Shown here: in pieces, positions 7,808 through 15,308 of the stretch
Numbering within the stretch: the first letter of the stretch is position 1
How the letters are laid out: the number at the start of each line of letters is the position of its first letter
NCBI RefSeq assembly: GCF_036226445.1
Contig: NZ_CP108474.1
Coordinates: forward strand, 992,001-1,056,000
Reading direction: 5' to 3'
DNA: 64,000 nt
Source of the DNA: Streptomyces sp. NBC_01255
GTDB taxonomy: Bacteria > Actinomycetota > Actinomycetes > Streptomycetales > Streptomycetaceae
The notes under the pieces: generated by a model
What the model was told of the DNA's origin: nothing
Database searches by the model: none
What the model saw: the letters and a program-made list of their open reading frames with translations, nothing else
Position numbers and translations under genes: made by a program

Positions 7808-9094
7808 GCGTCCGATGCGCTGACCTCCCTGGACGCGCTGGCCCTCACGGACGGTGAGGGCGGAGAGGTGGGCGTACTGGCTGTAGCGGCCGTCCTCATG
7901 GCGCAGGACGACCTGGTAGCCGTACGCACCACCCCACCCCGCGGAGACGACCCGGGCGTCGGCGACGGCCTTGACCGAGGTGCCGGTGGGGACGGGGAAG
8001 TCGACGCCGGTGTGGTAGCCGCTGGACCAGGACGAGCCGCGGGTGCCGTAGCGGGTGCCGATGCCGGCGGCGATGGGAGCGGAGTAGCGGTCCTCGTCGG
8101 GCGTGGCGGCGGGACGGGGCTTGGACGCGGGCCGGTTGACGGGCTTCGTCTGCGCCTTCGGCTTCGGCTTCGCGGAGGGCTTGGCAGTGGGAGTGGCACG
8201 CGGGGCCGGGGTCTTGGCGGCGGGCGCCTTCGTGACCGGGGCCTTCGTGACCGGGGGCCTCGTGACCGGGGGCCTCGTCGTCGGCGGCTTCGCCGGGGGC
8301 GCCTTCGTGACCGGGGGCTTGACGGCCGCGGCCTTCACCGGAGGGGCTGCCTTCACGGGCGGGGGTGTCACGGCCCGCGGGGGTGTCTTAGCCTCCGTCG
8401 CCTTCTTGGTCTTGGGGGCGGCGATGCGCAGGATCAGCCGCTGGCCGGGGTGGATCAGGTCGGGGTCGTCGCCGACCACGGGCCGGTTCGACTCGTACAG
8501 CCGCTTCCAGCCGCCCTGAACGCGTTCCTCGCGGGCGATCTTCGAGAGGGAGTCGCCGGGCGTGACCGTGTACATCTCACGGATGGTGGGCACGGTGGTC
8601 GGGCCGGCGCGCTTGGTGGCCTGCTCGGGTAAGACGCGCTGCCCGGGCAGGGACGCGGTCCTCGGCGCGTTCCCCCGGCCGGACGGGCCCTCGGCAGTGC
8701 TGCCGGGCGCCTCGCCGCCCCGGGCGAGGCCGGCGCGCGGCCCGCACGAGGGCCAGGCGCCGGGCCCCTGTCCCTTGAGGACGCGCTCGGCGATCACGAT
8801 CTGCTGGTCCTTGGAGGCGAGGTCGGCGCGCGGCGCGTAGTGCGTGCCGCCGTAGCTCTCCCAGGTGGACTGGCTGAACTGGAGGCCGCCGAAGTAGCCG
8901 TTCCCGGTGTTGATGCGCCAGTTGGAGGAGGACTCGCAGGCCGCGACCTTCTCCCAGACGTCCAGCGATGCGGCCTGTACGGCTCCCGCGCCGATCAGCG
9001 GCAGCGCCATTCCGGCGCCTCCCGCGGTGACGGTGAGCGAGGCACGGTTGATCCGGCTCGGCTGGTGGCGGCGGTGACGTCCGCGTACGCCCAT
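7688..9094 (-). CDS. Secreted Rpf-like / LysM / M23 cell-wall hydrolase
   Basis: A 468-aa modular exported protein. After a signal sequence (RASLTVTAGGAGMALPL, cleaved near VQAAS) comes a resuscitation-promoting-factor-like transglycosylase domain with VWEKVAACESSSNW and GGLQFSQSTWESYGG (about 45-115). A LysM domain follows (TVTPGDSLSKIA to LIHPGQRLIL, about 175-225). Next is a long Lys/Pro/Ala-rich wall-spanning linker and then an M23 peptidase domain. There HTGVDFPVPTGTSV and GPHLHFEV carry zinc ligands. It should cut both glycan and peptide bonds of peptidoglycan. ATG at 9094 follows GGGGGGCCC; an ATG six codons upstream is possible. Its 3' end overlaps the DMT gene tail to tail. Confidence 0.85.
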   Translation of the reverse strand: MGVRGRHRRHQPSRINRASLTVTAGGAGMALPLIGAGAVQAASLDVWEKVAACESSSNWRINTGNGYFGGLQFSQSTWESYGGTHYAPRADLASKDQQIVIAERVLKGQGPGAWPSCGPRAGLARGGEAPGSTAEGPSGRGNAPRTASLPGQRVLPEQATKRAGPTTVPTIREMYTVTPGDSLSKIAREERVQGGWKRLYESNRPVVGDDPDLIHPGQRLILRIAAPKTKKATEAKTPPRAVTPPPVKAAPPVKAAAVKPPVTKAPPAKPPTTRPPVTRPPVTKAPVTKAPAAKTPAPRATPTAKPSAKPKPKAQTKPVNRPASKPRPAATPDEDRYSAPIAAGIGTRYGTRGSSWSSGYHTGVDFPVPTGTSVKAVADARVVSAGWGGAYGYQVVLRHEDGRYSQYAHLSALTVREGQRVQGGQRIGRSGSTGNSSGPHLHFEVRTGPGYGSDIDPLAYLRARGVSI

Positions 9095-9186
9095 GGGCCC
9101 CCCTTGGAACACAGCGACAGCCGTCCAAGTTAGGGGTGGCGCACGCTCCGTGACAAGGGGCGGCGCGGAACATCAAGCGCCTTCCG

Positions 9187-9396
9187 TCACCTTCCTGTTG
9201 ACGGCGGGCGGAGTCCCGCAGGGCCCGGCTGGGGCTGAGGCTCGGGTTCCGGTACGGGTCCGCCGGGCTGGGGCACCGGGGTGGGCACGGGATCGGGCGG
9301 CACCGGTACGGGGTTGGGCGGGGGTACCGGCGGCGGGGTGGGCACCGGGGGCGGGACGGGTGAGGGCTGCGGATCGGGGACGGGGTGGGTCATCAC
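9187..9396 (-). CDS. Small proline-rich hypothetical protein
   Basis: A 69-aa frame made almost entirely of Pro, Val and Gln (MTHPVPDPQPSPVPPPVP...), with AGAGGTCC upstream of its start. Such repeats can be real surface or adaptor peptides, but simple-repeat DNA of this kind also keeps frames open by chance. Same strand as the flanking acetyltransferase and the wall hydrolase; no function can be assigned. Confidence 0.35.
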   Translation of the reverse strand: MMTHPVPDPQPSPVPPPVPTPPPVPPPNPVPVPPDPVPTPVPQPGGPVPEPEPQPQPGPAGLRPPSTGR

Positions 9397-9478
9397 GGAC
9401 CTCTCGATGGTCGGGATCCTCCCTCCCCAGGGTGACCCGGCGGACGGGCTCGCGCCCGCCGGATCGCTCCCTTCGGGG

Positions 9479-9823
9479 TCACCAGAGGCCGGGGGTGGCC
9501 TTGAGCTGGAGCTTCGCCGCGCGTACGACGTCCGCCGGGGGGACGGGGGCCTCGTCCGGGTGGCGCTCGGCCCACTTGGCGGCGTACGGGCAGAGCGGCA
9601 CGACGGGGACGCCCTCGCCGGCGGCGATCGTGTAGAACTCGCGCACGAGCGCTCCGGCGATGCCCTTCCCCTCGTGCCCGTCCTCGACGATGGTGTGGAC
9701 CGCCACCAGGGCGTGGGGGTCGGCGTCGAGGACGAAGTAGACGATCACACCGACGAAGGTGTCCTCCTCGAACGCCTCCAGGCGCCCGTTCGTCCGGTCG
9801 TCGCGGATCTTCAGCTCGGCCAT
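9479..9823 (-). CDS. GNAT-family N-acetyltransferase
   Basis: A compact 114-aa GCN5-related acetyltransferase domain. It shows FVGVIVYFVLD, then HTIVEDGHEGKGIAGALV, the acetyl-CoA pyrophosphate loop (usual Q/R-x-x-G-x-G/A replaced by HEGKGIA), then VVPLCPYAAKWAERHPD near the end. It resembles the short YjdJ-type members. The start MAELKIRDD (9823) is preferred over an upstream in-frame codon because it begins the domain and is 19 bp from the panD stop, suggesting co-transcription with panD. The substrate is unknown. Confidence 0.8.
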   Translation of the reverse strand: MAELKIRDDRTNGRLEAFEEDTFVGVIVYFVLDADPHALVAVHTIVEDGHEGKGIAGALVREFYTIAAGEGVPVVPLCPYAAKWAERHPDEAPVPPADVVRAAKLQLKATPGLW

Positions 9824-9842
9824 GCGGCGGCTCTCCCTCGGC

Positions 9843-10268
9843 TCAGATCTGTGCGGGCACGGCGTGCGGGGCACGGACCGTGTCGCTTCCGGGGACGGGC
9901 GCGGAGGCGTCCTCCCCGAGCTCCACGATGCGGTTGTCCGCGTCGACGTGCACGACGCGCGGCGTGAACGCGCGCGCCTCGGCGTCGTCGACCTGTGCGT
10001 AACTGATGAGGATCACGAGGTCGCCGGGGTGCACGAGGTGCGCGGCGGCACCGTTGATCCCGATGACGCCGGAGCCGCGTTCGCCCTCGATGACGTAGGT
10101 CTCCAGCCGGGCCCCGTTGTCGATGTCGACGATGTGCACGAGCTCGCCGGGCAGCAGATCCGCCGCCTCCATCAGCTCGGCGTCGACGGTGACCGACCCG
10201 ACGTAGTGCAGGTCGGCCTGCGTCACGGTCGCGCGGTGGATCTTGGACTTGAACAGAGTGCGCAGCAC
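9843..10268 (-). CDS. panD: Aspartate 1-decarboxylase
   Basis: Pyruvoyl enzyme that decarboxylates L-aspartate to beta-alanine for pantothenate and coenzyme A synthesis. The 141-aa proenzyme has the self-cleavage site Gly24-Ser25 in HYVGSVTVD, Lys9 near the active site, and [18 protein letters not shown] and [10 protein letters not shown] of the core barrel. The start is a GTG with GAGGAG six bases upstream. The first codons and everything upstream of them are repeated at 37.9 kb next to an integrase. After integration, the panD start region therefore appears to be supplied by the inserted element. Confidence 0.95.
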   Translation of the reverse strand: MLRTLFKSKIHRATVTQADLHYVGSVTVDAELMEAADLLPGELVHIVDIDNGARLETYVIEGERGSGVIGINGAAAHLVHPGDLVILISYAQVDDAEARAFTPRVVHVDADNRIVELGEDASAPVPGSDTVRAPHAVPAQI

Positions 10269-10916
10269 TTTGGACTCCTCGAAGACGGCTCCCTGCCTGC
10301 TTTCTGCAGGTCAAGGGCGGTCTCGAGCTTACACCGACACCCCCGTCCGATGTTTGTGAGGAACATCGCCCCGGTCAGGCGATACGGGTCCCCACCTGGG
10401 CTTTCACGCCGTCACCGACACCTGTTCAAGCAATTCTCCGGGAACGCCGGCGACTCATGCTGACCCGATGCTGACTTACCTGATGAGCCATCAAACATGC
10501 GGGAGACCACTCTGCACACACGGACGACGTGCGTGCACGCACCGACCTGTCGGGCACCGACATCGCTCTGGCTCATGGAACACGGTCCCTTGGCCGTCGG
10601 CCGGTCGACGCTCGACCGCTCCGAAAACGGTCCAACCGATGGCGAACCGCCCTCGCACACCGTGAAGGAGAGCTGTTGAAGCCGACCAAGGAAGTGCTCC
10701 AGGACCTGACCCAGCCGTCGAACGTCTCCGTCCACTCCGACGAGACGCTCGTCGGGAAGGTGGAGGCCGCCATCGGGGCGGACGACAGGAAGCGGAAGGA
10801 GAACGAGGACGAGCCGCTCCGCCGGAAGCCCGACCTCGCCCCGATCCCGCAGACGGAGCTGCCCCGGCAGTTCGAAGTGACCCTCTGGGACGTCCTCCAC
10901 ACCCTCGCCCGGGCCA
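10239..10916. repeat. Left copy of long panD-upstream repeat (putative attL side)
   Basis: Matches 37867-38688 in direct orientation. The best part, 10252-10326, is identical over 75 bp to 37880-37954 and covers the first six panD codons, its Shine-Dalgarno and upstream DNA. Beyond it the two copies are recognisably homologous but diverged, with an extra stretch of about 150 bp in the right copy near 38240-38390. Similarity stops abruptly at 10916. The 75-bp identity is a plausible recombination core for the integrase at 36574. Confidence 0.7.
10676..10916 (+). pseudogene. Truncated 5' copy of the gene at 38448
   Basis: The first 80 codons of the unknown gene at 38448 recur here from the same TTG start with the same GGAGAG upstream: KPTKEVLQDLTQPSN... 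RRKPDLAPIPQTELPRQF... LHTLARA. The two copies differ by scattered, mostly conservative changes, so this is not a fresh duplication. Homology ends in the middle of the protein at 10916. The next bases encode, on the other strand, a fragment (AATTAWVNLWDGRTRQGF, about 10920-11050) that also lacks a proper gene context. That makes 10916 a recombination joint. Confidence 0.7.
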
Positions 10917-11098
10917 AGGAACCCCTGCCGGGTGCGGCCGTCCCAGAGGTTGACCCACGCGGTGGTGGCGGCGAGGTGGGCGTCGCGAAGGTCGTCCCCG
11001 GAGGCCCTCCGGTCCGTTTCCGGTCCGAGCCCGGCCTGAGCGAAGGGTGGCACCCCGACCGGCCCGGTCCCGCTCCTGTCGTCGCGGAGGTCGGTCGG

Positions 11099-11812
11099 TC
11101 AGCTCGTCGCCCGTACCGCGTCCCTGATCAGGTCGGCGACCCGTGTGGGCTCGGACAGGACGACGGCGTGGGAGGCGTCCGGAAGTTCGACGACGACGGC
11201 GCCGGCCCGTGCGGCGCCGAAGTGCTGAACCTCGGGGCTGATCGTGCGGTCCGCCCCGGCCACCAGGGCCCAGGACGGTTTGGTCCGCCACGCCGCCGCG
11301 GACGCGGTCTCGGTGAAGGCGGCCGTGGCGAGCGGGCGTTGGGTCGCTGCCAAGACGCCGGCGACGTCCTCGGGAACGTCCGCCGCGAAGACGGAGGGAA
11401 AGGCCGCCTCCTCGATGGTGACCTCGACCCCGTTGTCGCCATCGAGGAGCGGGTACGTCCACTCCTTCAGGTTGCCCGTCAGCGGGGACTCGGGGAAGCT
11501 CCCTTGGAGCTGGCCGAGGCTCTCGCCCTCGTGGGGCACGTAGGCGGCCACGTAGACGAGCGCGACGACGTTCTCCGCGGCGCCGGCCACGGTGATCAGC
11601 GCACCGCCGTAGGAGTGGCCGACGAGTACGGCCGGGCCGTCGACCTGCGCGAGGACGGAGGTGAGGTAGGCGGCGTCCGACGTCAGCCCTCGCAGCGGGT
11701 TCGACGGAGCGATCACCGGGATACCACTGCTCCGCAGTTCCGAGATGACGCCTATCCAGCCTGTCGCGTCGGCGAAGGCACCGTGCACGAGGACGACGGT
11801 GGGGTGGGTCAT
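11099..11812 (-). CDS. Alpha/beta hydrolase, LVHGAFADA type (paralogue 1)
   Basis: A 237-aa cytoplasmic hydrolase beginning MTHPTVVLVHGAFADATGW (oxyanion region). The nucleophile is Ser67 in VLVGHSYGG and the catalytic His is in LPDASHAVVL near the C-terminus. It belongs to the same family as the genes at 27071 and 31878 and the broken copies near 57 kb. These enzymes act on small esters or lactone-type substrates, but the natural substrate is not known. ATG at 11812 follows GAGAAGAGAAC. First gene inside the left edge of the putative island. Confidence 0.8.
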   Translation of the reverse strand: MTHPTVVLVHGAFADATGWIGVISELRSSGIPVIAPSNPLRGLTSDAAYLTSVLAQVDGPAVLVGHSYGGALITVAGAAENVVALVYVAAYVPHEGESLGQLQGSFPESPLTGNLKEWTYPLLDGDNGVEVTIEEAAFPSVFAADVPEDVAGVLAATQRPLATAAFTETASAAAWRTKPSWALVAGADRTISPEVQHFGAARAGAVVVELPDASHAVVLSEPTRVADLIRDAVRATS

Positions 11813-11991
11813 GCGAGTTCTCTTCTCGGTGTCGGGCCGCGTGTGGGGCGTCGTCACGACGGTCAGGTCGCGGCCCGGAGTTCGGCAAGAGGTCCATGCA
11901 GCCGTTACTCACGGTAAAGCCCTGGAAGCGGCTCCTCTTGTACGTGCGCGCAGCCGCGCTGTCATGACAGCGGGCACGCGTCGCGGCGCCT

Positions 11992-12891
11992 TCACTCGTC
12001 CTGGGCGCCGGCGGTCGTCGTCGCGAAGGCCGAGGTCGCCAGCGCCTGCCATTCGCTGGGGCTCATGCCGTAGGCCCCGCGGAACGTGCGGCTGAAGTGC
12101 GAGGGGCTGCTGAAGCCCCAGCGATGTGCCACCGCGGCCATGGTGATCCTCCGGTTGGAGCGGCCCAGCTCGAGCCGGCAGAACTCGAGCCTGCGCTGCC
12201 GCACCCATTGGCTCACCGTGCTGCCGTCGTTCTGGAAGAGCTTCTGCAGGTACCGGACGGAGATGTGGTGGGCGCGTGCGATCGACTCCGGTGAGAGGTC
12301 CGGGTCCATCAGGTGCTCTTCGATGTAGCCGTGGATACGGGACAGCATCTCGTTGGCGGCCCCGGACGCGTCGTCGGCCTCGGCCGTCGTGTCCGCTTCG
12401 AGGAGCTCCATGACCAGGACGGAGAGTAGGTGTACGGCCGTCCGGGCACGCCGGTCCCCGATCGTGGACCGGCGGAACTCCGCCTTTGCGGCGAGCGCGG
12501 TCAGGAAGTCGGACGCCAGCGCCCCGATCCCCTCCCCGCCGCGTACGGGTACGCCGAGCACCTGGTCCAGTTCCGACTGCGTGACGCCCAGATAGCAGCG
12601 GGGCACCCGGAAGAAGATCATCTGGCAGTTCTCGCCGAACTGCAGCAGGTGCTGTCGGGCCGGGTCGCAGAAGACCAGGTCGTTCGGCTCCAACAGGGTC
12701 TTGGCACGCTCGTGGACGACGGTGACGGGCCCACGGACATGGACGCCGAGATAGACGTGGGTCCGGTCGTTCGTCTCCGGCATCTCGGAAAGCATCTGGA
12801 CCAGCCACCCCGAGCGGGAGGAGGGCGAGGCCGGATCGGGCGCTTGCCGGGGCACCCGTTCGGGCGCACGAGACATCAGTGTGAGGGGCAT
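11992..12891 (-). CDS. AraC-family transcriptional regulator
   Basis: A 299-aa protein. The N-terminal half is an AraC-binding-like sensor domain (VYLGVHVRGPVTVVHER, LLEPNDLVFCDPARQH). The C-terminal third carries the double helix-turn-helix: DPDLSPESIARAHHISVRYL and then ITMAAVAHRWGFSSPSHFSR with GMSPSEWQ. GGAAGG lies six bases before the ATG. It lies just downstream of the alpha/beta hydrolase at 12934, which it may control. The ligand is unknown. Confidence 0.85.
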   Translation of the reverse strand: MPLTLMSRAPERVPRQAPDPASPSSRSGWLVQMLSEMPETNDRTHVYLGVHVRGPVTVVHERAKTLLEPNDLVFCDPARQHLLQFGENCQMIFFRVPRCYLGVTQSELDQVLGVPVRGGEGIGALASDFLTALAAKAEFRRSTIGDRRARTAVHLLSVLVMELLEADTTAEADDASGAANEMLSRIHGYIEEHLMDPDLSPESIARAHHISVRYLQKLFQNDGSTVSQWVRQRRLEFCRLELGRSNRRITMAAVAHRWGFSSPSHFSRTFRGAYGMSPSEWQALATSAFATTTAGAQDE

Positions 12892-12933
12892 GGGATTCCT
12901 TCCTGGCCGTAAGTGCGGGCGGCGGGGGCAGGT

Positions 12934-13785
12934 TCACACCCCGTTCGCCGGCTCCTCGGCCAGGAACTTCTCCACCACGGCATTGAAGGCCGGCGGGTTC
13001 TCCAGGAAGGGGAAGTGCGAGCTCGCCACGTCGGAGGCGAAGACGTGCAGGCGTGCGCCGGGAATCCGCTCGGCGACGAAGCGCTGCGAGTCGGGGTGCA
13101 CATGGCTTCCCTCACAGCCGATCACCAAGGTCGGCACATCGATCCGGGGAAGCACGTCGCGCCAGTCCTGCGCGCAGTGGTCGAACAGCAGCGATACGCC
13201 CGCATAGGCGGGTGTCGACCGGATCTCCTCGCCGACGAAGGCCAGCACCTCGGGGTTGGGCTCGCCGGAGAACATGCCGCGCACGAAGTCGGCGCGGACC
13301 GTGTCGCCCTCCGGCCCCGCGAGGGCCGCACCCAGGTACAACAGCCCCGACACATCGAAGATGGCACCGGAGTCCCGCTGTTCCCGCTCGGTCATCCAGG
13401 GCACGGCGGCGACCGCCGCGGGCTGGTCGACGGCGACGAAGCGCCGGATCCGTCCGGTCCCGCACTGGTCGATGAAGCTCCACCACACCGAGACACCCAT
13501 GGACCAGCCCAGTGCGTCGAAGCGGTCGAGACCGAGATGGTCGACGAGTTCGAGCACGTCGCGGGAGAGCCGGGCGATGCGGTAGCCGTGCCGCGGCTTG
13601 CCGGACTTCCCATGGCCGCGGAGGTCGACGGTGACGACGCGACGGCCGGGCGCCAACCCCTCGATCTGGTGGCGGAACATCGCCTGCGTCTGCCCCCAGC
13701 CGTGCAGCATCACCAGCGGGACGCCCTCGCCGCCGGTGTCCTGGTACGCGAACCGTGCGCCGTCCGTCGTGATCAGTTCCTTCAT
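12934..13785 (-). CDS. Alpha/beta hydrolase (haloperoxidase/esterase-like)
   Basis: 283 aa. It has a VMLHGWGQTQAMF oxyanion region, VDLRGHGKSGKP, nucleophile Ser95 in LGWSMGVSV, a likely acid in VIGCEGSHVHPDS, and a late His in SSHFPFLENPPAF. This is the cofactor-free haloperoxidase/ester-hydrolase pattern and a different branch from the LVHGAFADA paralogues. ATG at 13785 with GGGGAGAGG upstream. Followed by the AraC gene after 42 bp, so the two may form one transcript. Confidence 0.8.
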   Translation of the reverse strand: MKELITTDGARFAYQDTGGEGVPLVMLHGWGQTQAMFRHQIEGLAPGRRVVTVDLRGHGKSGKPRHGYRIARLSRDVLELVDHLGLDRFDALGWSMGVSVWWSFIDQCGTGRIRRFVAVDQPAAVAAVPWMTEREQRDSGAIFDVSGLLYLGAALAGPEGDTVRADFVRGMFSGEPNPEVLAFVGEEIRSTPAYAGVSLLFDHCAQDWRDVLPRIDVPTLVIGCEGSHVHPDSQRFVAERIPGARLHVFASDVASSHFPFLENPPAFNAVVEKFLAEEPANGV

Positions 13786-13924
13786 GACCTCTCCCCTGGT
13801 CAGAGGGCGGTACATCGTTCCCGCCCGTCCCGAACATCATCGAATGGGGCCCGCCGCCCGCACCACCGCGAGCTGTAGGAATCGGGCCGTGGATCCTCCT
13901 CGCTTTGTCGAAGCGAGTCCGTGG

Positions 13925-15172
13925 TCAGACGGCCCCGTCGCCGCCCGGCGCGAGGAGTTCCTCGATCCTGAGGCCGAGGTGGAGAGCGAGCCGGTCGGCG
14001 CCGTCGTCGAGGTCGAGTCCGGTGATCTCCTGGATCTGGCGCAGGCGGTAGTAGAGCGAGGTGCGGTGGATTCCCAGCGTGTCCGCGGTCCGGGGAATCG
14101 ATCCCGCGTGTTCGAGGAAGCAACGCAGGGTGTCCCGCAGGCGGTCGCCGCCATGAGTGTCGCTCAGGGTACGGAGCGGCTTCGGGACCAAAGACGCGTT
14201 CAGGGCGTGCTCGGGAAGCTGGAGCAGCACCGCGAGCTCCCCGAGCAGCTCCCAGTCACCGGCGCTCTTCAGGGTGGGCAGTCGGCGTGCCGCGCGTGCC
14301 GCCACGAGCGCCTGCTCGTACGACGTCCATGCGTCGTCCAGACTGGAGTGCCGGCCGCCGGCGCCGATCACGGGGTCCGCCGACGGGCCCAGGAAGGTGC
14401 GGAGTTCGTCCAGGATGCGAGCGGACTGTGCGGTGACCTCGTCCTGGCCGGGTGGGCGGTCGCGCAGCTGGAGCAGTGTCGCCCGCTCCTTGCCGATCGC
14501 GACGAGGCCCTGGGCGGAGCGCGTCTGCCGGAACCCCTCCAGCGCCCCCCACAGGACAGCCTCGGACTGCCGCACGAACTCCGTCGCGCAGCTCAGCTGG
14601 ACGACGGTGACAAGGACGTGCTCCGCCGCTCCGAGCAATCCGAGTTCCCGGCCTCGCCGGCGTGCGGTGGTACGGGCGGCGACGTCGGTACCGACGAGTG
14701 CGAGGACCAGGTCCCGCTCGTCGACCCTCCGGGTGTCGGCGGCGATGTACTCTCCGTACATCTGGGCGGCCATGGCGTCCGCGGCCCGGGCGATGGCATG
14801 TGTCTCCCGCTCTCCTAGCGCCTTCTCGGGCACGACCACCATGAGCAGCCCGAGGAGGTGCCCGCGCTCGCGCAGCGGCACGACGTAACGGGGCAGCAGT
14901 CCGAGATCGTCACGGCCGTCGATGAATCCGGCTCGGGACCACTGGGTCACGCCCTGGGCGAGGATGTAGCGGATGGTCGCGTTGTCGGCGCGGCCCTGCA
15001 ACAGGGTGCCGATGCGTACCGGGTCCTCGTCGCCGAAATGGCGGCTCGTGCAGACCAAGCGGACCAGCGGGTCGTCGACGGCGACGGACCGGCCGAGCCG
15101 CTCCGCGAGCTCGTCGACAAGCGCCTGGAGCTCGGGGCTGCCAGGGCGGGCTCGCTGGAGCCTTACGGTCAT
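13925..15172 (-). CDS. PucR/CdaR-type transcriptional regulator
   Basis: 415 aa. It has an N-terminal sensor region with GRSVAVDDPLVRLVCTSRHF and a central GGDEF-like degenerate region (VIGAGGRHSSLDDAWTSYEQAL). The C-terminal PucR helix-turn-helix reads CFLEHAGSIPRTADTLGIHR, then TSLYYRLRQIQEITGLDL. PucR proteins control catabolic genes in response to metabolites. ATG at 15172 with GAGAGGAAC upstream is preferred over a longer frame that starts at 15325. It sits between a hydrolase and a LAL regulator, part of an unusually regulator-dense stretch. Confidence 0.85.
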   Translation of the reverse strand: MTVRLQRARPGSPELQALVDELAERLGRSVAVDDPLVRLVCTSRHFGDEDPVRIGTLLQGRADNATIRYILAQGVTQWSRAGFIDGRDDLGLLPRYVVPLRERGHLLGLLMVVVPEKALGERETHAIARAADAMAAQMYGEYIAADTRRVDERDLVLALVGTDVAARTTARRRGRELGLLGAAEHVLVTVVQLSCATEFVRQSEAVLWGALEGFRQTRSAQGLVAIGKERATLLQLRDRPPGQDEVTAQSARILDELRTFLGPSADPVIGAGGRHSSLDDAWTSYEQALVAARAARRLPTLKSAGDWELLGELAVLLQLPEHALNASLVPKPLRTLSDTHGGDRLRDTLRCFLEHAGSIPRTADTLGIHRTSLYYRLRQIQEITGLDLDDGADRLALHLGLRIEELLAPGGDGAV

Positions 15173-15308
15173 GCGCTGTTCCTCTCTCGACCAACTGTCC
15201 CCGCGGACTTCTCCATTCCGCGGCTCTTGATCATTCTGAGGAAGCGACGACGTCGGCACATCACACGAATCGTCCATTGCCATGAGGCCCACATGGGATA
15301 CGAAGCGA

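Noticed and set aside
8200-8400. Tandem-repeat array in the wall hydrolase
   Set aside because: It is the Lys/Pro/Ala/Thr linker of the protein (KAPVTKAPVTRPPVT type), not an independent repeat or CRISPR.
10412-11053. 213-aa minus-strand frame over the truncated gene
   Set aside because: Only AATTAWVNLWDGRTRQGF (10920-10975) looks protein-like; the rest is antisense to the duplicated gene.
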